Positions 32,316-40,955 of a stretch of 64,000 bases of DNA are shown here, one piece after another; the first letter of the stretch is position 1, and every line of letters begins with the position of its first letter. The position numbers and the translations under genes are program-made. The notes beneath the pieces were generated by a model that saw nothing but the letters and a program-made list of their open reading frames with translations, was not told where the DNA came from and made no database searches. This DNA is from Candidatus Avoscillospira avistercoris (GTDB lineage: Bacteria > Bacillota > Clostridia > Oscillospirales > Oscillospiraceae), in assembly GCA_018716875.1 (NCBI GenBank), contig DVJJ01000143.1:1-64000 (forward strand). Direction: 5' to 3'.

Positions 32316-33491
32316 ATGATTGATCAGAAGATTTTAACGCTGCTCAACGCCCCCACCCGGCAAGAGCGCATCGCTAATCTGAAAGAAGTGCTGAAGACAG
32401 CGGAATTCCCGCCCATGGTGGATCAGTACATCAACAACCACATCCACACCACCTATTCTTTCTCCCCCTACTCCCCCACCGCCGCCGTCTACGCGGCCCG
32501 GGCCGAGGGGCTGTGCACCGCCGGTATCGTGGACCATGATTCCATCGCCGGTGCCCATGAGTTCCTGGAGGCCGCCGCCCTGGTGGGCATTCCCGCCACC
32601 GTAGGCATGGAGTGCCGTGCTTCCATGGACGGCACCATTCTGGAAGGCCGCCGCACCAACAATCCCGATCAGGTGGGCGTCAGCTACATGACCATCCAGG
32701 GCGTGCCCCACGATAAAATCGACTATTTAAACCAGTGGTTTGCCCCCTACCGGGCAGCCCGTGACGTCCGTAACCGCAAGATGATCGACAAGATCAATGC
32801 GTTGCTGCCGGGCATCTCCCTGGATTACGACCGGGACGTGCTGCCCCTGAGCCAGCATGCCGACGGCGGCGGCGTCACCGAGCGCCATCTGATGTACGCT
32901 CTGGCTTTGGCTATGGTAAAGCAGAACGGAAAGGGCCAGTCCATGGTGGACTATCTGCAATCCATCGGTCTGAGCCTCAATGACAAGCAGAAGGCCCAAA
33001 TGCTGGATACAGAATATCCCTTCTACGAGTACGACCTGTTGGGCCTGTTGAAATCTGCCTTTGTGCCCAAAGTCTACATTGACGCCACCGACGAATGCCC
33101 CAACATCCGCGACGTGGTGAAGCTGGCGAAAGAGGTGGGTGCCGTCCCCTGCTATGCCTATCTGGGCGACGTGGGCGACAGCGTCACCGGCGACAAGAAG
33201 GCTCAGAAGTTTGAAGACGACTATCTGGATGACGTGTTCACCTGTCTCAAGGACATCGGCATGCCCGCCGTCACCTATATGCCCACCCGCAACACCCAGC
33301 AGCAGTTGGAGCGGCTGCGGAAGCTGTGCGACGACAACGGTATTTTCCAGGTGTCCGGCGAGGATATCAACACGCCCCGGCAGAGCTTTGTCATCCGGGC
33401 CATGGAAAATCCCATGTTTGCCAACCTCATTGACGCCACCTGGCGGCTCATTGATTACGAAACCGGCAAGCGTCCCATGGACCTTTACTGA
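32316..33491 (+). CDS. PHP-domain phosphoesterase-like protein
   Basis: A 391-aa protein with the PHP metal-binding motif HIHTTYS (residues about 38-44), then GIVDHDS and a third region GMECRAS, suggesting a trinuclear metal phosphoesterase fold. Members act on sugar or nucleotide phosphates, but this long subtype has no defined substrate. The ATG at 32316 follows GAGGTG. It lies downstream of the SDR gene in the fucose-type locus, separated by 283 bp, and is followed by a strong terminator; it may hydrolyse a pathway phosphate ester, which is inference only. Confidence 0.8.
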   Translation: MIDQKILTLLNAPTRQERIANLKEVLKTAEFPPMVDQYINNHIHTTYSFSPYSPTAAVYAARAEGLCTAGIVDHDSIAGAHEFLEAAALVGIPATVGMECRASMDGTILEGRRTNNPDQVGVSYMTIQGVPHDKIDYLNQWFAPYRAARDVRNRKMIDKINALLPGISLDYDRDVLPLSQHADGGGVTERHLMYALALAMVKQNGKGQSMVDYLQSIGLSLNDKQKAQMLDTEYPFYEYDLLGLLKSAFVPKVYIDATDECPNIRDVVKLAKEVGAVPCYAYLGDVGDSVTGDKKAQKFEDDYLDDVFTCLKDIGMPAVTYMPTRNTQQQLERLRKLCDDNGIFQVSGEDINTPRQSFVIRAMENPMFANLIDATWRLIDYETGKRPMDLY

Positions 33492-33504
33492 GTAAGTCAT
33501 ACAC

Positions 33505-33552
33505 AAGAAAACAGCGTGTGCAGGAGATACCCACTGCACACGCTGTTTTCTT
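33505..33552. terminator. Bidirectional terminator between PHP gene and fatty-acid operon
   Basis: A 19-bp perfect stem (AAGAAAACAGCGTGTGCAG) with a 10-nt loop and A/T-rich ends. Confidence 0.9.
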
Positions 33553-34018
33553 ATTGGATTGGCTCTTCCGACTCTCCGTGGGAGAGGGCCACCTCCGGCA
33601 TCAGTTCCCGGCCGATGATATCCAACATCTGTTCCAGCTTGCGGCAATCCTCCGGTGCGAAGCGGGTCCGTACCCGCTCCATAACCTCCATGACATAGCC
33701 GTTGCCGATGTTGTAATATTCCAGATACTTCTCTGTCACCTGCAAATGGTATTCCCGCCGGTCGTTTTGACTGCGGACCTTGCGGAGATACCCCTTGCGG
33801 ATGAGGCTGGCCACCTTATAGGCGGCATTGGGCGGGGAGATGCCCGCAAAGGTGGCAAATTCATTGACCGTCGGCTGTCCCAATGCCTGGATGGTCTCCA
33901 TGCAGTAGGTCTCCACCGTGGTCAGACTGGCCTCCCGATTCTGGAACTGTCGGAAGATCTGCTGATAAAAATGCAGCTTGAATTTGGTGTAGACATCCCA
34001 CACCACCCGTTCCAGCAT
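33551..34018 (-). CDS. MarR-family regulator of the fatty-acid operon (FabT-like)
   Basis: A 155-aa winged-helix protein: helix-turn-helix QPTVNEFATFAGISPPNAAYKV and wing KVRSQNDRREYHL are typical of MarR proteins. It is the last gene of the twelve-gene acc/fab operon, 12 bp after fabZ. In streptococci the MarR protein FabT represses the same pathway when bound to acyl-ACP, and there it is near the operon start; its location at the end here is unusual. Candidate operator palindromes lie at the operon promoter (43039-43060). Confidence 0.85.
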   Translation of the reverse strand: MLERVVWDVYTKFKLHFYQQIFRQFQNREASLTTVETYCMETIQALGQPTVNEFATFAGISPPNAAYKVASLIRKGYLRKVRSQNDRREYHLQVTEKYLEYYNIGNGYVMEVMERVRTRFAPEDCRKLEQMLDIIGRELMPEVALSHGESEEPIQ

Positions 34019-34030
34019 GACAAACCTCCC

Positions 34031-34471
34031 TTACGGGTTGTCCACCAGCATGAACGTCAGCTCCGCCGTAACGGCGTTCTTGCCGTTGACCGTGGCCACG
34101 GCCTTGCCCACGCCCACGGGGCCCTTCTGTTTAATGATCTCACAGGACAGCTCCAGCACATCGCCGGGGACCACCTGCTGGCGGAACCGGGCCTCCTTGA
34201 TGCCGCCGAACAGGGCCAGCTTGCCCTTGTTTTCCGGCAGGGACAGGGCGCAGACGGCGCCCACCTGGGCCAATGCCTCAATCATCAGCACGCCGGGCAT
34301 CACCGGATTGCCGGGGAAGTGACCCTGGAACTGGGCCTCGTTGGCCGTGACACACTTGGTGCCCTTGGCCCACTGGCCCGGCTCCATATCGATGATCTTG
34401 TCCACCAGCAGGAAGGGATACCGGTGGGGAATGATCTCCTGAATCTGGCGGTTATTCAGCTCCATTGCCAT
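34031..34471 (-). CDS. fabZ: 3-hydroxyacyl-ACP dehydratase FabZ
   Basis: A 146-aa hot-dog fold enzyme removing water from 3-hydroxyacyl-ACP in type II fatty acid elongation. Catalytic His is in [11 protein letters not shown] and catalytic Glu in [11 protein letters not shown]. The AGGAGG-like site before ATG 34471 and a 3-bp gap to fabF show the operon is continuous. Length is normal. Confidence 0.95.
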   Translation of the reverse strand: MAMELNNRQIQEIIPHRYPFLLVDKIIDMEPGQWAKGTKCVTANEAQFQGHFPGNPVMPGVLMIEALAQVGAVCALSLPENKGKLALFGGIKEARFRQQVVPGDVLELSCEIIKQKGPVGVGKAVATVNGKNAVTAELTFMLVDNP

Positions 34472-34474
34472 GGC

Positions 34475-35716
34475 TTATTCCTCCCACTTACGCAGGGCCA
34501 CGGTGGCGTTGTGGCCGCCGAAGCCGAGAGAGTTGGACAGGGCGCAGCGGATTTCCGCCTTTCGGCCCTCGTTGGGAACAACATCCAGGTCACAGGCCTC
34601 GTCGGGGACCTGATAGTTGATGGTAGCGGGCACAAAGCCGTCGTGGAGGCTCAGCGCCGTGATAATGGCTTCCACCGCACCGGCAGCGCCCAGCATATGG
34701 CCCGTCATGGACTTGGTGGAGCTGACCATTAGTTTGTCGGCATGGCTGCCGAAGACCTTGCGGATGGCCGCCGTCTCACCGGCGTCGTTGAGGGGCGTGG
34801 AGGTACCGTGGGCGTTGATGTAGTCCACATCCTCCAACTGGATATTGCCGTCAGCCATGGCTTCGGCCATGGCTCTGGCTCCGCCCTCGCCGTCGGGGGC
34901 GGGCGCCGTTATGTGGTAGGCGTCACAGGTTACGCCGTAGCCGACAACCTCGGCATAGATCTTCGCACCGCGGGCCTTGGCGTGCTCCAGCTCCTCCAGC
35001 ACCAGGATACCAGCGCCCTCGCCCATGACAAAGCCGCTGCGCTCCTTGTCAAAGGGGATGGAGGCCCGGTTGGGGTCCGTGGCCAGGGTGACAGCCTTCA
35101 TGGAGGTGAAACCGCCCATGCCCTGGGGATGGACCGTAGCCTCGGCGCCGCCGCAGACCATGACCTCAGCATAGCCGTCGCGGACATAGCGGAAGGCGTC
35201 GCCTACGGCATTGGTGCCGCCTGCACAGGCAGCCACAGGACAGGCGCACATGCCCTTGAGACCGTAGGCAATGGCGATTTGACCGGCGGCCATATTGGCG
35301 ATAGCCATGGGGATATAGAAGGGAGAAATCCGGTCAAATCCCTTGGTCAAACCCTTGGAATGCTCCTCCGCCGTGGTGGCGATGCCGCCGATGCCGCTGG
35401 AAACGACGGTACCGCAGCGGGTGGCATCCTCCTGCTCCATATTCAGGCCCGAGTCCTGCATGGCCTCCCGTGCCGCCACCAGGGCAAACTGGGTAAAACG
35501 GTCCATGTGGCGCAGCTCTTTCTTGTCCAAAAACTGCTCCGGCTGAAAGTCCTTGACCTCGGCGGCCAGCTTGCATTTGTTGTTCTCTGTATCATAGAGG
35601 GTTATGGGGGCCACGCCGCATTTACCCTCCTGGATGGCTGCCCAGAAGGCGGGAATATCGTTGCCGACCGGCGTCACAGCGCCCAGGCCGGTGATCACAA
35701 CGCGTCTTTTGCTCAT
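34475..35716 (-). CDS. fabF: Beta-ketoacyl-ACP synthase II FabF
   Basis: A 413-aa condensing enzyme elongating acyl-ACP with malonyl-ACP. The catalytic triad is Cys164 (VAACAGGTNA), His in NAHGTSTPLND and His in SMTGHMLGAAG. The start at 35716 (MSKRRVVITG) with CGGAGGA is used, since the track's six extra codons have no site. It is the elongating partner of FabH in the same operon. Confidence 0.95.
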   Translation of the reverse strand: MSKRRVVITGLGAVTPVGNDIPAFWAAIQEGKCGVAPITLYDTENNKCKLAAEVKDFQPEQFLDKKELRHMDRFTQFALVAAREAMQDSGLNMEQEDATRCGTVVSSGIGGIATTAEEHSKGLTKGFDRISPFYIPMAIANMAAGQIAIAYGLKGMCACPVAACAGGTNAVGDAFRYVRDGYAEVMVCGGAEATVHPQGMGGFTSMKAVTLATDPNRASIPFDKERSGFVMGEGAGILVLEELEHAKARGAKIYAEVVGYGVTCDAYHITAPAPDGEGGARAMAEAMADGNIQLEDVDYINAHGTSTPLNDAGETAAIRKVFGSHADKLMVSSTKSMTGHMLGAAGAVEAIITALSLHDGFVPATINYQVPDEACDLDVVPNEGRKAEIRCALSNSLGFGGHNATVALRKWEE

Positions 35717-35730
35717 AGTCTTCCTCCGTC

Positions 35731-36477
35731 TCACATGGCCATGCCGCCGTCCACAGACAGAACTTGTCCCGTCACATAGGCGGCCTCGTCACTGGCCAGA
35801 AATGCCACAGCATTTGCCACGTCCTCGGGCTTGCCGAAGCGGGCCATGGGGATTTGTCCCGCCATGGCGGTTTTCACATCCTCCGGCAGCTTGGCCGTCA
35901 TATCGGTCTCAATAAAGCCGGGGGCGATGGCATTGACTGTGATGCCGCGGGAGGCCAGCTCCCGGGCCATGGCCTTGGTCATACCGATGACACCGGCCTT
36001 GCTGGCGCAGTAGTTGGCTTGTCCGGCATTGCCCATCAGGGCCACAACGCTGGCCATGTTGATAATGCGGCCGCTGCGCTGCTTCATCATGGGACGGCAC
36101 ACGGCCTTCATGGTCAGGAAAGTACCCTTGAGGTTGGTCTCAATGACCTGATCGAAATCCTCTTCCTTCATGCGCATAGCCAGATTGTCCCGTGTGATAC
36201 CAGCATTGTTGACCAGAATATCAATGCGGCCAAATTTCTCCATCACAGCGTCCATGAGGGCCGTTACGGCCTCACTCTTGCCCACATCGGCCTGCATGGC
36301 CAGAACCTCCACGCCATGGGCGCGGCAGGCCGCTTCCGTCTCCTGGGCGGCGGCGGCGTTGCCCGCATAGCTGAACGCCACGTTGGCTCCCAGGGAAGCC
36401 AGCTTTTCACAGATGGCGCGGCCAATGCCGCGGCTGCCGCCGGTAACCACGGCGATTTTACCCGTCAGATTGATCAT
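35731..36477 (-). CDS. fabG: 3-oxoacyl-ACP reductase FabG
   Basis: A 248-aa NADPH-dependent SDR that reduces 3-ketoacyl-ACP. Cofactor loop TGGSRGIGRAI, NNAG at 90-93, and catalytic Ser143, Tyr156, Lys160 are present; the C-terminal SVDGGMAM is typical. It overlaps the fabD stop by 4 bp and precedes fabF by 14 bp. Confidence 0.95.
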   Translation of the reverse strand: MINLTGKIAVVTGGSRGIGRAICEKLASLGANVAFSYAGNAAAAQETEAACRAHGVEVLAMQADVGKSEAVTALMDAVMEKFGRIDILVNNAGITRDNLAMRMKEEDFDQVIETNLKGTFLTMKAVCRPMMKQRSGRIINMASVVALMGNAGQANYCASKAGVIGMTKAMARELASRGITVNAIAPGFIETDMTAKLPEDVKTAMAGQIPMARFGKPEDVANAVAFLASDEAAYVTGQVLSVDGGMAM

Positions 36478-37403
36478 TGGGCCGCTCCTTTCAGCTCTGC
36501 CACCACGGACTGCAAATCCTCCGCCGTGGTGATGGCATACGTCTTGATGTCAGCCGCCGTCTTCTTGACAAAGCCCGACAGGACCTTGCCGGGGCCGATT
36601 TCCACAATGGTGTCCACGCTCAGCTCAGCCATACGGCGGATGGTGTCTTCCATGTAGACGCTGGACATGACCTGCCGCTCCAAAAGGCTCTGGATGGTGG
36701 CATTGTCCTCCTTGACGTTGCCCAGGCAGTTGAACAGCACCGGGAAACGCATCTCTCCAAAGGAGATCGTCTGGAAATAGTCATGGAGAGCCTTGGAGGC
36801 AGGCTCCAGCAGCTTCGTATGGAAGGGGCCGGAGGTGTTCAGGGGCATGCAGCGGCGAGCGCCCAGCTCCTTGGCATAGACGGCGGCCTGTTCCACAGCG
36901 GCCTTCTCACCGGCAATAACCAGCTGGCCGGGGCAATTGTAATTGGCAATCTGCACCACGCCCAGGTCGGCGGCCTTGTCGCAGGCCTCCTGGAGCTTGG
37001 CCCGGTCCAGATTGAGGACCGCCACCATAGCGCTGTCGATGCCCTTGGCCGCTTCGGTCATGGCGTTGCCGCGGAATGCGGCCAGGGAGATGGCCGTGGG
37101 GGCATCCCACACACCGGCGGCACACAAGGCCGAATACTCGCCCAGGCTCAGACCGGCAGCCAGTTCCGGCTCAATGCCGTTCTCTTTCAAAACAGCCGTC
37201 ACACCGGCGGCAAAGGCCACCATGCAGGGCTGGGTGTATTTTGTTTCGTTGAGGTGTTCACCCTCGAAGCAAGTCTTTTTCAGATCAAAGTCCACGGTGG
37301 CGTTGTCTAGGACCTGCCGGAACGCCGGATAGGCTTCATACAGGTCCTTGCCCATACCGGGGGTCTGGCTGCCCTGTCCGGCATACAAAAACGCAAGTTT
37401 CAT
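36474..37403 (-). CDS. fabD: Malonyl-CoA:ACP transacylase FabD
   Basis: A 309-aa acyltransferase loading malonyl from CoA to ACP. AGQGSQTPGMGKDL is the oxyanion/N-terminal motif, the active-site serine is Ser87 in GLSLGEYS (the first residue of the usual GHSLGE is Leu, as in many Clostridia), and NTSGPFHTKLL carries the catalytic His. It lies between fabK and fabG. Confidence 0.95.
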   Translation of the reverse strand: MKLAFLYAGQGSQTPGMGKDLYEAYPAFRQVLDNATVDFDLKKTCFEGEHLNETKYTQPCMVAFAAGVTAVLKENGIEPELAAGLSLGEYSALCAAGVWDAPTAISLAAFRGNAMTEAAKGIDSAMVAVLNLDRAKLQEACDKAADLGVVQIANYNCPGQLVIAGEKAAVEQAAVYAKELGARRCMPLNTSGPFHTKLLEPASKALHDYFQTISFGEMRFPVLFNCLGNVKEDNATIQSLLERQVMSSVYMEDTIRRMAELSVDTIVEIGPGKVLSGFVKKTAADIKTYAITTAEDLQSVVAELKGAAQ

Positions 37404-37409
37404 CGGCTT

Positions 37410-38333
37410 TTACCCCAGGTGCTTGATGCACGCGTCACAGCCAGCCACCAGTTCCTCGAGAATCTGACGGACAGGCTTGATCTCATGGAGCATACCGGCC
37501 ACCTGGCCGCACATAACGCTGCCGGTGGAAACGTCGCCTTCAAAGACGGCCCGGCGCAGACTGCCCAGAGTGTAGTGCTCCAGTTCTTCCTTGGTGGCGC
37601 CGGCATACTCCTGCTGGACGTATTCTCTGGCCATCTTGTTTTTGATAATCCGGACGGGAGCGCCGACGCTGCGGCCGGTGACGGTGGTATCCCGGTCCTT
37701 GGCCTTGAGGACAGCTTCCTTGTAATTCTGGTGAACGGGGCATTCCACGCTGGTCAACAGGCAGGTGCCCACCTGGGCACCGCAAGCGCCCAGTGCATAG
37801 GCGGCGGCCAGCTGGCGGCCATCGGCAATGCCGCCGGCGGCGACGACGGGAATGGAGACCGCGTCCACCACCTGGGGCACCAGGGCCATAGTGGTGGTCT
37901 CACCAACGTGACCGCCGGACTCGGTGCCCTCGGCAATGACGCCGTCAGCCCCCGCCCGCTCCAGCATTTTCGCCAGGGCCACAGCGGCCACCACGGGGAA
38001 GACCTTGATGCCTGCGGCCTTCCACTTGGGCATGTACTTGGTGGGGTTGCCCGCGCCGGTGGTCAGGAACTTCACGCCCTCCTCAATAACCATATCGGCC
38101 ATCTCGTCGGCGCAGGGGTTCATGAGCATCAGGTTGACGCCGAAGGGCTTGTCAGTGAGGGACTTGCACTTGCGGATTTCCGCCCGCAGCTGCTCGGTGT
38201 TCATACCGCCGCAGCCAATCAGGCCCATGGCGCCGGCATTGGAGCAGGCGGCGGCAAATTCGGCGGTGGCAATGTTGGCCATACCGCCCTGGATGATGGG
38301 GAATTCAATTCCCAGAATCTCATTGAGTTTCAT
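37410..38333 (-). CDS. fabK: Enoyl-ACP reductase II FabK
   Basis: A 307-aa FMN-dependent enoyl-ACP reductase of the nitronate-monooxygenase fold, the last step of each elongation round. Seen are IQGGMANIATAEFAAA, AEGTESGGHVGETTTM and VVAAGGIADGRQLAAAYALG, which bind FMN and NAD(P)H. It is triclosan-insensitive by family and replaces FabI, as is usual in Clostridia. GGAGG precedes the start; it follows fabH by 3 bp. Confidence 0.95.
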   Translation of the reverse strand: MKLNEILGIEFPIIQGGMANIATAEFAAACSNAGAMGLIGCGGMNTEQLRAEIRKCKSLTDKPFGVNLMLMNPCADEMADMVIEEGVKFLTTGAGNPTKYMPKWKAAGIKVFPVVAAVALAKMLERAGADGVIAEGTESGGHVGETTTMALVPQVVDAVSIPVVAAGGIADGRQLAAAYALGACGAQVGTCLLTSVECPVHQNYKEAVLKAKDRDTTVTGRSVGAPVRIIKNKMAREYVQQEYAGATKEELEHYTLGSLRRAVFEGDVSTGSVMCGQVAGMLHEIKPVRQILEELVAGCDACIKHLG

Positions 38334-38336
38334 AAT

Positions 38337-39293
38337 TTACGAAATGCCTCCAATCTCAATCAGGCAGCCGCCCCAGGTGAGACCGCCGCCAAAGCCCACG
38401 CACAGGACGCGCATACCGCTGCGCAGCTGGCCCGCTTCATACAGGTCATTGAGGGCAATGGGAATACAAGCCGACGACATATTGCCGTACTTTGCAATGT
38501 TTTTAAAGGCCTTTTCCGGCGGCATCTGCATTTTTTTCACCGCGTGGTCAATGATGCGCTCATTGGCCTGGTGCATGACCAGCCAGTCCAAGTCCTCCAC
38601 GGTCTTCCCGGCCTGGTCCAGAATCCACTGGATGCAGCGGGGAATGATATCCACGGCGAACTTGAAGACAGCCTGGCCCTCCATATGGATGTAGGACGGG
38701 CCTTCTTCCGTGGAGCCGTCGATATACAGCACCGGCTGATTGCTGCGGGAGCCCAGGATGGCGCAGATGTCCGGCGTGTCCTCGCTGCCCTCCACCACCA
38801 CGGCGCCCGCGCCGTCTCCGAAGAGGACACACGTGCTGCGGTCGGTGAAGTCCGTCAGACGGGACAGCGCTTCGCAGGAGACCACCAGGGCGTAGGGACG
38901 CTCCTTGGTGACCAATCCCTGGGCCAGCTTCAACCCGTAGGGGAAACCGGCACAGGCGGAATTCATATCAAAACAAGCGGTGTTTTCCTCCAGTTCCAAC
39001 GCCGCCTGGAGCATACAGGCACAGGTTGGGGTGATGTAATCACCGCCCAGGGTGGTGACGATACAGGCCGCGATTTTGCTGCGATCGATGTTGGCCCGCT
39101 CCAATGCCTGCTTGGCCGCCGCCTCGGCCATGGTCTGGTGGGTCTCCCCTTCGCCCAGATAATGGCGGGTCCGGATGCCGGTGCGCTTGACAATCCACTC
39201 GTCGCTGGTATCGACGATTTTACTCAGATCGTCATTGGTGACGACCTTGCTGGGGAGATAGCTGCCGGTGGCGATGATTTTAATTCCCATCAT
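38337..39293 (-). CDS. fabH: Beta-ketoacyl-ACP synthase III FabH
   Basis: A 318-aa initiating condensing enzyme using acetyl- or branched acyl-CoA plus malonyl-ACP. Catalytic Cys114 in NSACAGFPYG, His in MHQANERI, and Asn in the later CIPIALNDLY region are visible; the C-terminus CVGFGGGLTWGGCLIEI is typical. The start at 39293 (MMGIKIIATG) with GGGAGG is preferred, which overlaps the accA end by 14 bp. Confidence 0.94.
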   Translation of the reverse strand: MMGIKIIATGSYLPSKVVTNDDLSKIVDTSDEWIVKRTGIRTRHYLGEGETHQTMAEAAAKQALERANIDRSKIAACIVTTLGGDYITPTCACMLQAALELEENTACFDMNSACAGFPYGLKLAQGLVTKERPYALVVSCEALSRLTDFTDRSTCVLFGDGAGAVVVEGSEDTPDICAILGSRSNQPVLYIDGSTEEGPSYIHMEGQAVFKFAVDIIPRCIQWILDQAGKTVEDLDWLVMHQANERIIDHAVKKMQMPPEKAFKNIAKYGNMSSACIPIALNDLYEAGQLRSGMRVLCVGFGGGLTWGGCLIEIGGIS

Positions 39294-40095
39294 AATATCC
39301 GTTGCCTCCCATGGCTCTGAATTTCTTGTACCGCTGACCGGCAATGCTGATATCGCTGATCTTTTGCAGGCTGTTCAGCGCCGCCGTCAATGCCTGATCC
39401 ACGGCGGCCATCTGGGCTTCCACGTCCATATGGGCGCCGCCCTCCGGCTCGGGAATGATGGCGTCAATGACCTTCTGTTCCAGCAGGTCCTCCGCCGTCA
39501 GCTTCATAAGGTCGCAGGCCTCGCCGCTGCGGCTGGAATTCTTCCAGAGAATCGACGCGAACCCCTCGGGAGACAGAATGGAATAGACGGCGTTTTCCAG
39601 CATTAACACTGTGTCGGCCACACCCAGAGCCAACGCGCCGCCGCTGTTGCCCTCGCCGGTAATAACGGCCACAATGGGCACCGACAGCTGGCTCATTTCA
39701 AAGAGGTTCCGGGCGATGGCCTCGCCCTGGCCTCTGGCCTCGGCCTCCAGGCCGGGGTACGCACCGGGGGTGTCGATAAAGGTGAGAATGGGCCGCCCGA
39801 ACTTCTCGGCCTGCTTCATAATCCGCAATGCCTTGCGGTACCCTTCCGGACCGGGCATACCGAAATTGCACTTGAGATTTTCCTGCAAATTCTTGCCCTT
39901 GCGGGTGCCGATGACGGTAACGGGCTTGCCGTGGAACAGGGCGATGCCGCCGAGAATGCTGGGGTCCTCCCGGCACTGGCGGTCGCCTTTCTGCTCAAAA
40001 AAGTCGGTAAACAGGTGCTCGATATAGTCGGCCACGCCGGGACGGCCCTCGTGACGGGCAATGGTCACCCGCTGGGCCGGAGTCAGGTTGCTCAT
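39280..40095 (-). CDS. accA: Acetyl-CoA carboxylase carboxyltransferase subunit alpha
   Basis: A 271-aa AccA of the short Firmicutes form. RVTIARHEGRPGVADYIEHL, DFFEQKGDRQCREDPSILGG, ILTFIDTPGAYPGLEAEARGQ and GEGNSGGALALGVAD are diagnostic carboxyltransferase motifs. It pairs with AccD to move the carboxyl group from biotin to acetyl-CoA. GAGGAGG precedes its ATG and it overlaps accD by 4 bp. Confidence 0.95.
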   Translation of the reverse strand: MSNLTPAQRVTIARHEGRPGVADYIEHLFTDFFEQKGDRQCREDPSILGGIALFHGKPVTVIGTRKGKNLQENLKCNFGMPGPEGYRKALRIMKQAEKFGRPILTFIDTPGAYPGLEAEARGQGEAIARNLFEMSQLSVPIVAVITGEGNSGGALALGVADTVLMLENAVYSILSPEGFASILWKNSSRSGEACDLMKLTAEDLLEQKVIDAIIPEPEGGAHMDVEAQMAAVDQALTAALNSLQKISDISIAGQRYKKFRAMGGNGYYDGN

Positions 40096-40955
40096 TGGGC
40101 GGCACCTCCTCGATAGTGGAGTGTCAACAGCTGGGCCAGAACGGCGCGCATCTGCTTGCGGGGCACAATCTGGTCCACAAAGCCGTGTTCCTCCAGATAT
40201 TCGGCTCTCTGGAAGCCCTCGGGGAGCTTCTGGCCGATGGTCTGTTCGATGACCCGGGGACCGGCAAAGCCAATCAGTGCCCCCGGCTCGGCCAAAGTGA
40301 TGTCGCCCAGGCTGGCAAAGCTGGCGGTGACGCCGCCGGTGGTGGGGTCTGTCAGGACGGAAATAAAGAGACCGCCCTTCTGGCTGTGGCGGGCCAGCGC
40401 TGCGCTGGTCTTGGCCATCTGCATCAAAGACAAAATGCCCTCCTGCATCCGGGCGCCGCCGCTGGCGGAGAAAATCACCACGGGCAGACGGTTTCGGGTG
40501 GCATGTTCGATAAGCCGCGTGACCTTTTCGCCCACGGCGGCGCTCATGCTGCCCATGAGGAACCGGCTGTCCAGCACCGCAACGGCCACCTTGCGGCCCT
40601 CAATGCGGCCTGTGGCCGTGACCACGGCTTCAGACAGGCCCGTTTTCTGACGGCACTGGTCCAGCTTCTCACTGTAGCCGGGGAACTCCATGGGATCGGC
40701 GGAGGTCAGGTTCTCGTCCAGTTCCCGGAAGGAGCCGGAATCGAGAATCAGGCTGAGACGGAAATACGCGCCGATGGGAAAATGGTGGCCGCAGTTGGGG
40801 CAGACATACTGATTGCGGCTCAACTGCTGCCGGGCCGTGGCGGTCTGGCACTTTGGGCAGGTAACCTCCACGGGGCTGGCCGCCGGAATCTGTCCCTCCC
40901 GCATGGCCTTCATGGCCAGCATGTGTTTGCGGCGCTTGTTGAATACGGGGATCAT
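40092..40955 (-). CDS. accD: Acetyl-CoA carboxylase carboxyltransferase subunit beta
   Basis: A 287-aa AccD. The N-terminal zinc ribbon CPKC..CPNC (residues about 34-57) binds zinc and nucleic acid in homologues, followed by the crotonase-like carboxyltransferase domain with SASGGARMQEGILSLMQMAK and ITLAEPGALIGFAGPRVI. The start is preceded by AGGAGAG. It overlaps accC by 4 bp and accA by 4 bp. Confidence 0.95.
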   Translation of the reverse strand: MIPVFNKRRKHMLAMKAMREGQIPAASPVEVTCPKCQTATARQQLSRNQYVCPNCGHHFPIGAYFRLSLILDSGSFRELDENLTSADPMEFPGYSEKLDQCRQKTGLSEAVVTATGRIEGRKVAVAVLDSRFLMGSMSAAVGEKVTRLIEHATRNRLPVVIFSASGGARMQEGILSLMQMAKTSAALARHSQKGGLFISVLTDPTTGGVTASFASLGDITLAEPGALIGFAGPRVIEQTIGQKLPEGFQRAEYLEEHGFVDQIVPRKQMRAVLAQLLTLHYRGGAAQ

